64,000 nucleotides of DNA. It comes from Verrucomicrobiaceae bacterium. GTDB lineage: Bacteria > Verrucomicrobiota > Verrucomicrobiia > Verrucomicrobiales > Akkermansiaceae. The translations under genes were made by a program, and so were the position numbers. Positions 44,004 through 53,284 of the stretch are shown here, one piece after another. Under the pieces are notes generated by a model that was not told where the DNA came from, ran no database searches, and worked only from the letters and a program-made list of their open reading frames with translations. The DNA lies in the NCBI GenBank assembly GCA_027491155.1, contig JAIXWR010000039.1, positions 124,001-188,000 on the forward strand, given 5' to 3'. Positions within the stretch are counted from its first letter, which is position 1. Each line of letters starts with the position of its first letter.

Positions 44004-45398
44004 ATGATCGACCACCAGCTCATCGACACCTACGCCCGCGAAATTTCGGACGAGAAGCAGACCTCGGTCATCACCGGTTCCGCCGCCAGCACCGACAAGC
44101 GCTACACCATCCTCTTCAAGGACTACGAGGACCCCGACGCGCTGCGCAAACTCGCCGGCAAGATCAAGGACCACACCCTCCACCACCTCGATCGCTACGT
44201 CGAGCAGGCCGAAGCCTCGCTCCAGCGCAACGGCGTGCAGGTCCACTTCGCCGATACCGGCGACGACGCGAAGGCGACCATCCTCTCGATCCTCCAGGAA
44301 CGCGGCATCTCGAAGTTGACCAAGTCGAAGTCGATGGCGGCGGAGGAAATTCACCTCAACCCCTTCCTGATCGAGAACGGCATCGAGTGCCTCGAGTCCG
44401 ACCTCGGCGAGTTCATCATCCAGCTCGATGACGACGTGCCCTCGCACATCGTCCGCCCGATCATTCACAAGAACCGCCGCGAAATCGCCCGCACCTTCCA
44501 GCGCGAAGGCATCGCCGCCGACTACAACGACGACCCCGCCACCATCACCCACCGCGCCCGCGCTTTCCTGCGTGACAAATACATGCAGGCCGAGGCGGTG
44601 ATCACCGGCGGCAATTTCATCTCCGCCGAAAGCGGCCGCCTGGTGCTGGTGACCAACGAAGGTAACTCGCGCTTCGGCATGGCCCCGTCGAAGGTCCACA
44701 TCGCGCTGGTCGGCATCGAGAAGATCGTCCCGACCGACCGCGACCTCGGGCTGTTCCTCAACCTGTTAGGCCGCAGCGCCACCGGCCAGCAGCTCACCGT
44801 TTACACCGAGTTCATCACCGGCCCGAAGGACGACAGCCAGCCCTCCGGCCCGGAGGAAATGCACGTCGTCTTCCTCAACAACGGCCGCACCGACGTCCTC
44901 GAATCGAACTGCCGCGAGATCCTCCGCTGCATCCGCTGCTCCGCCTGCCAGAACGTCTGCCCGGTCTACCGCCAGGCCTCCGGCCACGCCTACCGCACCA
45001 CCTACGGCGGCCCGGTCGGAGCCGTGCTTTCGCCGCTGCTGTTCGGCGACCAGTTCCCCGAACTCGCCGACCTGCCGAAGGCTTCCTCGCTCTGTGGCGC
45101 CTGCAACGAGGTCTGCCCGGTCGACATCCCGATCCCCGACCTGCTCCTCCGCCTGCGCGACAAGGCGAAGCGCGAGCACATCCACTCGCCCGGCGCGCCG
45201 CCGATGAGTCCCTTCGCCACCCTCGCCACCTCGCCCTCGCTCTGGCGGACCGCCATGACCATGAGCAAGGCGATGAACCACCTCCCGATCCAGGTCGCCC
45301 CGGTCAAGCCGCTCCAGGAATGGCTCGGCCAGCGCACCCTGCCCGAATGGCACGGCGGCGACTTCCGCAAGTGGATGAAGAACCGAAACAACTCATGA
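44004..45398 (+). CDS. lutB: Lactate utilization protein B
   Basis: This 464-residue iron-sulfur subunit of the LutABC complex has a LUD domain (about 60-290) with ITGGNFISAESGRLVLVTNE, then two 4Fe-4S clusters in CIRCSACQNVCPVY and CGACNEVCPVDIPIPD, and a C-terminal tail ending PEWHGGDFRKWMKN. The start at 44004 follows the acetyltransferase by four bases. lutC begins inside its stop codon. Confidence 0.93.
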   Translation: MIDHQLIDTYAREISDEKQTSVITGSAASTDKRYTILFKDYEDPDALRKLAGKIKDHTLHHLDRYVEQAEASLQRNGVQVHFADTGDDAKATILSILQERGISKLTKSKSMAAEEIHLNPFLIENGIECLESDLGEFIIQLDDDVPSHIVRPIIHKNRREIARTFQREGIAADYNDDPATITHRARAFLRDKYMQAEAVITGGNFISAESGRLVLVTNEGNSRFGMAPSKVHIALVGIEKIVPTDRDLGLFLNLLGRSATGQQLTVYTEFITGPKDDSQPSGPEEMHVVFLNNGRTDVLESNCREILRCIRCSACQNVCPVYRQASGHAYRTTYGGPVGAVLSPLLFGDQFPELADLPKASSLCGACNEVCPVDIPIPDLLLRLRDKAKREHIHSPGAPPMSPFATLATSPSLWRTAMTMSKAMNHLPIQVAPVKPLQEWLGQRTLPEWHGGDFRKWMKNRNNS

Positions 45399-46003
45399 GC
45401 TCCCGCGACACCATCCTCTCCAAGATCCGCAGCGCCCTCGACGGCGTGAAGGAGAAGTCCGCCTACCCGGACTACGATGCCTCCGTCTTCCACTCCCGGC
45501 CCCGACTTGAAGGCACCCCGCGCGAGGCCTTCGACCGCAACTTCATCGCCGCCGGGGGCGAGGTCATGCCCGATCTCGCCGCTCTCGCCGCTTTCCTCCA
45601 ACAGGGCGGCCACACCCGCGGCTACTGCGACCCCGCGCTGATGGACTCCGTCGGCCTCGCCCTGGCCGCCGCCGGCTTCACCGTCGAAACCTCCTACGAA
45701 CGGTCCCGCTACGAGGATTACCAGTTCGGCATCACCCGTGCCAGCGGCGCGATCGCCGAGTCCGGCAGCCTGATCCTCGACGACGCCCTGACCTCCGACC
45801 GCCTCGCCGCGCTCTCGCCCTGGGTCCACGTCGCCGTGCTCCGCGAAAGCGAGATCCACCGCACCATCCCGGACGCCATCGCCGCCTTCGGCCCCAGCCG
45901 GAACATCCTCTGGGCCACCGGCCCGTCGAAGACCGCCGACGTCGAAGGCATCCTGATCGAGGGCGTCCACGGCCCCGGCGAGCAGGTCGCGTTTTTCATC
46001 TGA
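45395..46003 (+). CDS. lutC: Lactate utilization protein C
   Basis: This is a 202-residue LUD-domain protein (YkgG/LutC) with EDYQFGITRASGAIAESGSL and the C-terminal block ATGPSKTADVEGILIEGVHG, typical of LutC. It is the third component of the L-lactate oxidising complex. ATGA overlap with lutB shows translational coupling. Confidence 0.92.
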   Translation: MSSRDTILSKIRSALDGVKEKSAYPDYDASVFHSRPRLEGTPREAFDRNFIAAGGEVMPDLAALAAFLQQGGHTRGYCDPALMDSVGLALAAAGFTVETSYERSRYEDYQFGITRASGAIAESGSLILDDALTSDRLAALSPWVHVAVLRESEIHRTIPDAIAAFGPSRNILWATGPSKTADVEGILIEGVHGPGEQVAFFI

Positions 46004-46035
46004 ATCCCCGGCCGGGATTCCGCGTCATTCCACCG

Positions 46036-46093
46036 GCAAATGCCGGCTGCCGCGGCATTTGCAGACGGACTGCTCCCGCAAAAGGGGGAGTCC
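46036..46093 (+). promoter_or_regulatory. Two adjacent hairpins between lutC and the sigma factor gene
   Basis: GCAAATGCC (46036-46044) pairs perfectly with GGCATTTGC (46054-46062). A second structure pairs CGGACT (from about 46065) with AGTCCG (about 46088-46093), with partial pairing inside. No T-run follows either, so they may be weak terminators, mRNA-end stabilisers or a leader structure for the sigma gene. Confidence 0.45.
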
Positions 46094-46131
46094 GCAACTT
46101 CACGCTCGTCCCGCGGTTTGACCGGGAGAGC

Positions 46132-46776
46132 ATGGATGCCGCCTTGACCTTCCCGCCGATCCACATGCCGTCTCCCCGCCCGATTCCAGCGACCGAAACC
46201 GCGGGCGGCGGGGATGACGAGGACGTGGCCCTGATGGCACGCATCGCCGAGGGCGACGAACGGGCCTTCCGCGAACTGGTGGAGCGCCACCAAAACGCCG
46301 TGGTCGGCACCGTCGCCCGCATGCTGAACGACCCCACCGAGGCGGAAGACATCGCCCAGCTCGCGTTCCTCCGCGTCTGGAAGCACGCCAAACGCTGGCG
46401 GCCCGACGCGAAGTTCACGACCTACCTGTTCACCATCACCCGCAACCTGGTCTTCAACGAAAGCCGCCGCCGCTCCCGCCGGAAGGAAGTCTCGACCGAC
46501 GAGCGCGAGGAAGACAGCGGTTTCCAAATGGCCGCGGAGACCCGCCACGAACCGCAGGAGGAGACGATGAAGCTCGAGATGCACCAGCAGATCGACCGCG
46601 CCATCGCCAGCCTCCCGGAAGCCCAGCGCACCGCCGTCATCCTCTACAGCTACGAATCGCTGCCTTACGAGGAAATCGCCAAGGTCCTCGACACCTCGGT
46701 TTCCTCCGTGAAGAGCCTCCTCTTCCGCGCTCGGACCAATCTCCGCGAAAAGCTCGCCAGCTATCTTGCGGAATGA
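46132..46776 (+). CDS. ECF-type RNA polymerase sigma factor
   Basis: This is a 214-residue extracytoplasmic-function sigma factor. Region 2 has ALMARIAEGDERAFRELVER, DIAQLAFLRVWKHAKRW and FTTYLFTITRNLVFNE. Region 4 has LPEAQRTAVILYSYESLPYE and EIAKVLDTSVSSVKSLLFRA. No anti-sigma gene is adjacent, because the downstream neighbour trpD is convergent only 7 bases away. The first 30 residues are poorly conserved, so an internal start (for example ATG at 46165) is possible. Confidence 0.9.
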   Translation: MDAALTFPPIHMPSPRPIPATETAGGGDDEDVALMARIAEGDERAFRELVERHQNAVVGTVARMLNDPTEAEDIAQLAFLRVWKHAKRWRPDAKFTTYLFTITRNLVFNESRRRSRRKEVSTDEREEDSGFQMAAETRHEPQEETMKLEMHQQIDRAIASLPEAQRTAVILYSYESLPYEEIAKVLDTSVSSVKSLLFRARTNLREKLASYLAE

Positions 46777-46783
46777 GCGGCCG

Positions 46784-47830
46784 TTAACGCTTCGCCACGT
46801 CTTGGAGCCGGCGCAGCCGGTCGAGCGCGCTGCCGTCGTCGATCAGCTTGCGCGCGATCTCGATGCCGTCGCCGATGTCGTCCGAAAGCCCGCAGCAGGC
46901 GATCGCCGCGCCCGCGTTGAGCAGCACCATGTCGCGCTTCGGACCCGTATCCTTGCCGCTCAGGATCGACTCCAAAATGGCCGCGTTCACCGTGGCGTCG
47001 CCACCTTGCAGTTCCTCGACCTCGGCATGCTTCATCCCGAAGTCGCGCGGGCGGACCTCCTCGTCCACCAGGTCCTGATAGAGCCCCGCCTTGCAGATCC
47101 GGGTCGAGCCTAACAGGCTGACCTCGTCGACACAGCGGCCGTCGCCGGTGGTGCCATGGACCGCCCAAGCGCTCTCGCGGCCGAGCCGCTGGAGGATCTC
47201 GGCGAAGGCCGGGCACATCTCGCGGTCGAAGACGCCGACGAGCTGGCACTGCGGCTTGGCCGGATTCAGCAGCGGGCCGATCAGGTTGAAAATCGTGCGC
47301 ACCCCTTTCTCGGCGAGCTGCTTGCGGACACCCACCACCGCCTTGAAGGCAGGATGGTAGGCCGGGGCGAACAGGAAGCCGACGCCCGCCTTCTCCAGGC
47401 AGTCGCGGAAGCCCTCCGCCGGCAGGTCGATTCGGATGCCCAGCGCCTCCAGCACGTCCGCGCCGCCGCTCTTGGAAGTGATCCCGCGGTTGCCGTGCTT
47501 CATCACCACCGCCCCGGTCGCCGCGACGACGAACATCGAGGTCGTCGAGACATTGAACAGGTTCAGCTTGTCGCCGCCGGTGCCGCAGACATCGATGGTC
47601 GGGCCTTCGAGATCCAGCAACCCGACATGCGGGTCCACCGCGTGCTCCAGGAAAACTTCGACAAAGCCCGCGATCTCCGCCGGGGTCTCGCCTTTCCGCG
47701 AAAGCGCCTCGAGCAGCGCCGCCTTCTTCTCATCCGGCGCGGCGGGATCCAGCAGTAGTTCGGCCGCCACGACGACCTCCCGCGGCGAGAGCTCTTCCTT
47801 CCGTTCCAGATGATGAATCAGCGCGTCCAT
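46784..47830 (-). CDS. trpD: Anthranilate phosphoribosyltransferase
   Basis: This 348-residue enzyme performs the second step of tryptophan synthesis, joining anthranilate and PRPP. It has the PRPP loop DVCGTGGDKLNLFNVSTTSM, VMKHGNRGITSKSGGADVLE, FLFAPAYHPAFKAVVGVRKQ and TIFNLIGPLLNPAKPQCQLV. Length is normal and key blocks are intact. No other trp gene is in the window, so it is a stand-alone locus. Confidence 0.95.
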   Translation of the reverse strand: MDALIHHLERKEELSPREVVVAAELLLDPAAPDEKKAALLEALSRKGETPAEIAGFVEVFLEHAVDPHVGLLDLEGPTIDVCGTGGDKLNLFNVSTTSMFVVAATGAVVMKHGNRGITSKSGGADVLEALGIRIDLPAEGFRDCLEKAGVGFLFAPAYHPAFKAVVGVRKQLAEKGVRTIFNLIGPLLNPAKPQCQLVGVFDREMCPAFAEILQRLGRESAWAVHGTTGDGRCVDEVSLLGSTRICKAGLYQDLVDEEVRPRDFGMKHAEVEELQGGDATVNAAILESILSGKDTGPKRDMVLLNAGAAIACCGLSDDIGDGIEIARKLIDDGSALDRLRRLQDVAKR

Positions 47831-47839
47831 TCGGCGGCC

Positions 47840-47870
47840 AGCCTAGCACGGGGCGAACCGGTCTTGCCAA
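47840..47870 (-). promoter_or_regulatory. Candidate trpD promoter
   Basis: On the minus strand TTGGCA (47870-47865) is followed 19 bases later by TAGGCT (47845-47840), only 10 bases before the ATG at 47830. The TTGGCAAG string around the -35 is shared with the rpsP upstream region, and TTGCCAAG with the tRNA gene. Confidence 0.4.
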
Positions 47871-47898
47871 GTCATTCCGATCCGCCGGTCACGCAGGA

Positions 47899-49713
47899 TC
47901 ACGCCTCCTTCGCCCACAGCTTGCGGACCAGCGCGATTAGCGCGATTGACGAGCCGAGGAACACCGCGCCAAGGATCGCCCCCTGGTTGTTTTGGCCGTA
48001 GATGAAGCTGCCGGTCGCGAACAAACCGGTCCAGATCATGGTCACACCGAGAATGGTGCCCAGCAGCGCCATCGGCAGGCTGTCCGGCGAGGCGGGCAGA
48101 CCGCTTTCCGCGCGGATCTTCGCCCAGCCCGGGCCGGCGGGGCGCACCTTCTCGTAGAACTTGCGCAGGGTCGCGGCATCGGTCGGCTTGCTGACGAAGG
48201 TGGCGATGATCCACGACACGGTGGTAATGCCCACGCCGAGCGGGAGCTGGTGCTTGATGAACCACGGCAACTCGGCGGCCCCCTTGTATTCCTTTGCCAG
48301 CACCTGGAAGACCACCGCCACCACCAGCGACGCGACCATCGCGGTCACCTCACTGACGGCATTGATCCGCCACCAGAACCAGCGGAACAGGTAGAGCGAA
48401 CCGGTGCCCGCGCCGATCTGCAGCAGAAGCTTGAAATTCTGCTCGGCGGTTTCCAGGAACAGGGTGATCGACCCCGCCACCAGCATCAGGACGACGGTCA
48501 TCACGCGGCCGACCCCGACGTAGTGCTTGTCCGTTTTGCCGGGATTGATGAAGCGCTGGTAGAAATCGTGCACCAGGTAGGAGGTCCCCCAGTTGAGGTG
48601 CGTGATGATCGTGGAAACGTAAGCCGCCAGCAACCCGGCCACCATCAGGCCAAGCCAGCCGGTCGGCAGGAATTTCATCATCGCGGGGTAGGCGATGTCA
48701 TGGCCCAACAGCCCGTCCGGCAGATCCGGGAAGGCCTTCTTGATGTCGCTCAGCTCGGGGTAGATGACCATCGAGCAAAGCGCCACCAGGATCCACGGCC
48801 AGGGGCGCAGGACGTAGTGCGCGAAGTTGAAGAAAAGCGTCCCGCCGAGGGCATCGCGCTCGGACTTCGCGGCCAGCATCCGCTGGGCGATGTAGCTGCC
48901 CCCCCCCGGCTCGGCGCCGGGATACCAAGTCGACCACCACCCGATCAACAGCGGGATTAACAGGACGCTCCACAGCAGGCTGCTGTCGGCCGCCGGAATC
49001 ATCGAAAGGGTCTCCGGAGAACTATCCGAGATCTTGGCGATCAAGCCGTCCAGGCCGCCGATCTCCGGCTGCTTGAGGCAGAAATAAGCGAGGGCGAAGG
49101 CCCCTGCCATCGCGATCCCGAACTGGATCATGTCGATCACCAGAACGCCCCACAGGCCGGAGGTCGCGGCGAAGGCGATGTTGATCACCGCGCAGAACGC
49201 CAGCGTTTCCCATTTCTCGAAGCCGAAAAGAATGCCCGCGATCTTGGTGGCGGCGAGGTTCACCGACGCCATGATGATGCAGTTGAAGAACAGGCCGAGG
49301 TAAACGGCACGGAAACCGCGGACCCCGCGCGCCGCCTTGCCGCTGTAGCGCAGTTCGTAGAATTCCAGGTCGGTCAGCACTCCGGAACGCCGCCACAGCC
49401 GGGCGAAGAAGAACACCGTGCTCATCCCGGTGAGCGCGAAGGCCCACCACTGCCAGTTCGAAGCCACCCCGTCCGTGCGGATCAGATTCGTCACGAAGTT
49501 CGGGGTGTCGGTGGAAAACGTCGTCGCCACCATGGAAATGCCGATCAGCCACCACGGCACCGACTGTCCCGATGTGAAGAATTCCGAAACGCTCTCCCCG
49601 GACTTGCGGGCATAGTAGAGGGCAGGCACGAAGCAAATGGCCACCGAGGCGATCAGGATCACCCAGTCGATGGTCTGGAGTTGCACCGCGAGGTTCAAAG
49701 GCAGGGAAGGCAT
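47899..49713 (-). CDS. Sodium:solute symporter (SSS family)
   Basis: This 604-residue inner-membrane transporter has about 13-14 hydrophobic segments, beginning WVILIASVAICFVPALYYA. Family features are the early GESVSEFFTSGQSVPWWLIG block with ATTFSTDTPNFVTN, and GWLGLMVAGLLAAYVSTIITHLNWGTSYL in the second half, where the Ser/Thr of the sodium site sits. The substrate cannot be told (sugar, carboxylate or other). It is co-directional with the thioredoxin-like gene 57 bases upstream. Confidence 0.9.
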   Translation of the reverse strand: MPSLPLNLAVQLQTIDWVILIASVAICFVPALYYARKSGESVSEFFTSGQSVPWWLIGISMVATTFSTDTPNFVTNLIRTDGVASNWQWWAFALTGMSTVFFFARLWRRSGVLTDLEFYELRYSGKAARGVRGFRAVYLGLFFNCIIMASVNLAATKIAGILFGFEKWETLAFCAVINIAFAATSGLWGVLVIDMIQFGIAMAGAFALAYFCLKQPEIGGLDGLIAKISDSSPETLSMIPAADSSLLWSVLLIPLLIGWWSTWYPGAEPGGGSYIAQRMLAAKSERDALGGTLFFNFAHYVLRPWPWILVALCSMVIYPELSDIKKAFPDLPDGLLGHDIAYPAMMKFLPTGWLGLMVAGLLAAYVSTIITHLNWGTSYLVHDFYQRFINPGKTDKHYVGVGRVMTVVLMLVAGSITLFLETAEQNFKLLLQIGAGTGSLYLFRWFWWRINAVSEVTAMVASLVVAVVFQVLAKEYKGAAELPWFIKHQLPLGVGITTVSWIIATFVSKPTDAATLRKFYEKVRPAGPGWAKIRAESGLPASPDSLPMALLGTILGVTMIWTGLFATGSFIYGQNNQGAILGAVFLGSSIALIALVRKLWAKEA

Positions 49714-49770
49714 GGCTGAAGGTGTTAGTCGGTCGGAGGCCGGGCCGGCAATGGCGAAATGCGAAACGTT

Positions 49771-50352
49771 TCAGGCAAAATAGGGCGGTTCGCTGCCAGA
49801 CTTCCACTTGATGTTGCAGCCGGTGCTCGGAAAGGGCCTCGCCGGAGGCTCCTCGCCGGCCAGCATGCCCTTGACCGCCGCGCGCAGGTCGTCGCCGGTC
49901 GCGGGCTGGCCGCTTTTCGGCCGGGTGCCATCGAACTGCCCCGCGTAGTAAAGCCGCAGCTCGTGGTCGAAGAGGAAGAAATCCGGCGTGCAGGCCGCGC
50001 CGTAGGCCTTCGCCACCTCCTGGGTCTCGTCGAAGAGGTACGGGAAATTCCAGCCGTGCTCCGCGGCGAATCCCGCCATGTGCTCCGGCGCATCGGCAGG
50101 ATAGCGTTCGATGTCGTTCGGGGAAATCGCGACCGTCGCCACCCCTTCCGCCTCGATCTCGCAGGCCAGGTCCGCCAGGGCATCCGCCAGATGGATGACG
50201 TAGGGACAATGGTTGCAGGCGAACACCACGAGCAGGCCGCCGTTGCCGCGGATCGAGTGCAGGTCGTGGATCGTCCCGTCCGGCGCCGGCAGCTGGAACC
50301 CGGGAGCGGCATCGCCGGGGCGGAGGAAGAAGGTGGATCGGGTTTCAGCCAT
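49771..50352 (-). CDS. Thioredoxin-fold (AhpC/TSA-redoxin-like) protein
   Basis: This is a 193-residue cytoplasmic protein with the thioredoxin-like start FLRPGDAAPGFQLPAPDGT, an active-site motif VFACNHCPYVIHLA (C-N-H-C), ISPNDIERYPAD and TPDFFLFDHELRLYYAGQFD. The C-terminal PSTGCNIKWKSG is typical of this subgroup. It probably acts as a thiol-disulfide reductase or peroxidase-like protein; the partner is unknown. Confidence 0.85.
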   Translation of the reverse strand: MAETRSTFFLRPGDAAPGFQLPAPDGTIHDLHSIRGNGGLLVVFACNHCPYVIHLADALADLACEIEAEGVATVAISPNDIERYPADAPEHMAGFAAEHGWNFPYLFDETQEVAKAYGAACTPDFFLFDHELRLYYAGQFDGTRPKSGQPATGDDLRAAVKGMLAGEEPPARPFPSTGCNIKWKSGSEPPYFA

Positions 50353-50584
50353 GACACTCCCTTTCCGGAAGCCACCGCCGGGTCAAGGCGCAATGCCATC
50401 CATCTCTTCTGTAGCGGCCGTCTATGACCGCCGCACTTTAAAAGCGAAGCCTCCTCCAGCGCCCACCCCACCGGAGGATGGAATCCACCTCCACCCCGCT
50501 TCACCCTTGCCGCCCGAGTTTGCAGACCGCCGCCCCGGGGCTCGGCGGTTGCCACCCCGGCCCGGCCCGCTACCATTTCGCCCG

Positions 50585-51718
50585 ATGCCCGACCTGCCGC
50601 TCCTTTCTCCCGAAGAACGCCTCCGCTACGCCCGCCACCTTTCGGTTCCGGGCATCGGCGAGGAAGGCCAGCGGCGCTTGAAGGGATCGTCGGTCCTGAT
50701 GATCGGCACCGGCGGCCTCGGCTCGCCCGCCGCCCTCTACCTCGCCGCCGCGGGCGTCGGCCGCATCGGCTTGGTCGATCCCGACACGGTCGACCGCTCC
50801 AATCTCCAGCGCCAGATCCTCCACGGCGAATCCTGGGTCGGGAAATCAAAGCTCGAAAGCGCCGCCGCCCGGCTACGGGAAATCAACCCGCACTTGGAAC
50901 TGGAGCTCCACCCGGTCCGCTTCACCCCGGACAACGCCCTCGACCTCGTCGCCCGCTACGATGTGGTGCTCGACGGCTGCGACAACTTCCCGACCCGCTT
51001 CCTTTCCAACGACGCCTGCTTTCTCCTCAAGAAGCCCTGCGTCTATGGCTCGATCTTCCGCTTCGAAGGCCAGCTCACCGTCTTCGCCCCCCACCTTGGC
51101 GGGCCCTGCTACCGCTGCATGCTGCCTTCCCTGCCCCCGCCCGGCGCCGCGCCATCCTGCGAGGAAGCCGGCGTGCTCGGCGTGCTGCCCGGCGTGATCG
51201 GTTCGCTGCAGGCCATGGAAGCGATCAAGCTGCTGCTCGGCATTGGCGAGCCCCCGCTGGGCAAGCTGACCTGCTACGACGCCCTGAGCACCACCTTCCG
51301 CAGCCTCCGCCTGCGCCGCGACCCCGCCTGCCGGCTGTGCGGCGATGCCCCGTCGATCCACTCCGTCCACAACCCCGAAACCATGGCTTCCTCCTCCTGC
51401 TCCTTGCCCGACCCCGGCATGCCCTCGATCTCCGTCCAGCAACTCGCCGAACGCCTTGCGGCCGGGGAGAAGCCCTTCATCGTCGATGTGCGCCAACCGG
51501 AAGAAGAAGCGGAAGGCACCATCCCCGGCGCCCTCCTGATCCCCCTCGCCACCCTGCCCGATCGCCTCGCCGAACTACCCGTGGACCGCGAGATCCTGGT
51601 CCACTGCAAGGGCGGCGGCCGCTCGTCCCGCGCCGTGAAATTCCTCCACGAGGCCGGTTTCCCCAAGGCCGTGAACGTCGACGGCGGGATCAACGCATGG
51701 AATGCCGCGAGGCGGTAG
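50585..51718 (+). CDS. moeB: MoeB/ThiF-type adenylyltransferase with C-terminal rhodanese domain
   Basis: This is a 377-residue two-domain protein. About 1-245 is an E1-like enzyme: LLSPEERLRYARHLSVPGIG, ATP loop VLMIGTGGLGSPAALYLAAAG, VDPDTVDRSNLQRQILH, DGCDNFPTRF, a candidate thioester Cys in PSCEEAGVLGVLPGVIGS and zinc pairs CYRCM and CRLCGD. About 275-377 is rhodanese: FIVDVRQPEEEAEGTIPGA and active-site Cys in LVHCKGGGRSSRA. It activates and sulfurates a ubiquitin-like carrier (MoaD, ThiS or CysO), so it could serve molybdopterin or thiamine synthesis. It stands alone. Confidence 0.88.
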   Translation: MPDLPLLSPEERLRYARHLSVPGIGEEGQRRLKGSSVLMIGTGGLGSPAALYLAAAGVGRIGLVDPDTVDRSNLQRQILHGESWVGKSKLESAAARLREINPHLELELHPVRFTPDNALDLVARYDVVLDGCDNFPTRFLSNDACFLLKKPCVYGSIFRFEGQLTVFAPHLGGPCYRCMLPSLPPPGAAPSCEEAGVLGVLPGVIGSLQAMEAIKLLLGIGEPPLGKLTCYDALSTTFRSLRLRRDPACRLCGDAPSIHSVHNPETMASSSCSLPDPGMPSISVQQLAERLAAGEKPFIVDVRQPEEEAEGTIPGALLIPLATLPDRLAELPVDREILVHCKGGGRSSRAVKFLHEAGFPKAVNVDGGINAWNAARR

Positions 51719-51807
51719 AAGGCCTTCTAAAAGCCCGAAAGTCCAAAAGCCGAAGGTCCAAAGCTCCCGGAAACCTTCCAAACTCCAGCCTCAAGCCTGC
51801 CTTTCCC

Positions 51808-51850
51808 TGATCACTGATGACTGATCACTCGGCACTCGGCACTCTCCTCC
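51808..51850. repeat. Cluster of short direct repeats between convergent genes
   Basis: TGATCACT occurs twice with GATGAC between, followed by CGGCACT twice in tandem. Just before (51727-51760) two copies of a GCCGAAAGTCCAAA-like unit are seen. CGGCACTCGGCACTCT resembles TGGCACTTGGCACTTCT at 38930-38946. There is no gene and no terminator-like stem with a T-run. Confidence 0.5.
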
Positions 51851-51859
51851 CAGCGACCG

Positions 51860-53098
51860 TCACACCTTGATCGCCTCCACCCTCGCCACCTTCCGCTCCT
51901 CCTTCGTCGCCTTCGGGTTCTCCTCAACCACCGGCCTCTCGATCCCGCGGTGGACCCAGACGCTCTGCACCAGGCCGAGCAGGAACATGCACATCACCAC
52001 GAAGGTGCCGGAGTAGCTGACTAGCGGCAGCGGGATCCCGGTGATCGGCATCAGCTCGATGCACATCCCGATGTTCTCGAAAATGTGCGCGAAAAACAGC
52101 GCCACCACCCCGCCGACCAGCAGCCGGCCCATCGGATCGCGGGCATAGGTCCCGATGAAAAGACACAGCACCAGCAGCAGCGCGAACGCGGTGATCAGCA
52201 GGATGCTGCCGCGGAACCCGTGCTCCTCCGCAATGATCGGGAAGATGAAGTCGTTGTGCGCGGTCTTCCACGGCACGAACTTCTTGTCATGCAGCGAGCC
52301 CTGGTTGGCACTCGCGTTCCAGCCCACCCCGGACCAGCCGGACTTGCCCACCGCCACCGCGATGTTGTGCGGGGCCCAGGCGTCGCCGCTGATGTCGACC
52401 TCCTTGTCCTGCACCAGGTCGAAGAACAGCTCGATGCGCGCCGTGCCGCGCTCCGACACCGTGGGCAGCACCACGTAGTAGACGATCGGCAGCGCCGCGA
52501 CCGCCAGCAGCGAAAGGCAAGTCAGGTAGCGGAACGGCACGCCGCTCACCAGCAGGCAAACCGCCGCGAAGGGGATCCAGACCAGCGCCGAGCCCATGTC
52601 GCCCATCGCCACCACGATCAGGAACGGAATCCCGGTCAGCACCCCCACCAGCCCGACCTTCACGATCGGCTCCTCGAGGATCCATCCCACCTTGGGAATC
52701 TTCCGCCCCAGCCGCGGCAAATCCTGCAGCAGCCAGGCCAGTAGCAGGATGCCGGAGGTGATCGCGAGCTGCGCCGGCTGGAAACTCAGGCCGCCCGGCA
52801 ACTCGATCTGGTGCACCTCGCTGTCGGAATTCATAATCGAGGCGCAAAGCCCCAGACCAACGATGTAAAGCGGGATCCCCAGCCATCGCATCCACCGGTA
52901 GTCGATCAGCGCTGTCGCGAAATACACCGCCGAGCCGATCAGGATCCACGTCTTCTGCCGTTCCGCGAACCACGCGCCGCCGTTCTCAAGGTGCCGGGCC
53001 GCGCTCTCGATCGAAAACACGCCGAACACCAGCAGCCCGTACATCGTCAGCACGAGCGGCCAGTTCAACCCGAGCAGTTTCCGGAACAGCGGCGTCAT
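51860..53098 (-). CDS. rodA: Rod-shape peptidoglycan glycosyltransferase (SEDS family)
   Basis: This 412-residue membrane protein with about 10 helices polymerises glycan strands for cell elongation together with a class B PBP. It has WPLVLTMYGLLVFGVFSIES at the start, QPAQLAITSGILLLAWL (RodA-type QPSEfaK region), GDMGSALVWIPFAAVCLLVS, then AVAVGKSGWSGVGWNASAN, VPWKTAHNDFIFPIIAEEHG and PITGIPLPLVSYSGT. This last stretch is the SEDS signature. A basic/acidic tail (NPKATKEERKVARVEAIKV) is at the C terminus. No mre genes are nearby. Confidence 0.92.
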   Translation of the reverse strand: MTPLFRKLLGLNWPLVLTMYGLLVFGVFSIESAARHLENGGAWFAERQKTWILIGSAVYFATALIDYRWMRWLGIPLYIVGLGLCASIMNSDSEVHQIELPGGLSFQPAQLAITSGILLLAWLLQDLPRLGRKIPKVGWILEEPIVKVGLVGVLTGIPFLIVVAMGDMGSALVWIPFAAVCLLVSGVPFRYLTCLSLLAVAALPIVYYVVLPTVSERGTARIELFFDLVQDKEVDISGDAWAPHNIAVAVGKSGWSGVGWNASANQGSLHDKKFVPWKTAHNDFIFPIIAEEHGFRGSILLITAFALLLVLCLFIGTYARDPMGRLLVGGVVALFFAHIFENIGMCIELMPITGIPLPLVSYSGTFVVMCMFLLGLVQSVWVHRGIERPVVEENPKATKEERKVARVEAIKV

Positions 53099-53284
53099 TC
53101 GGCAGGCAGACCATCCCGGTCCCGGTGCCCGATGGCAAGCGTCATGGCAGAACCGCCTCGCCTTTCGATCCGACTTTCCACGTGACGCGCCACCTCCCGA
53201 GCCCGCCTCTCAACGGGCGCCTCGCCGCACGGGCCCGGCATTCGACCGACAATTCGCCTCCCGAGCCGACTTTCCCGATTGGAG

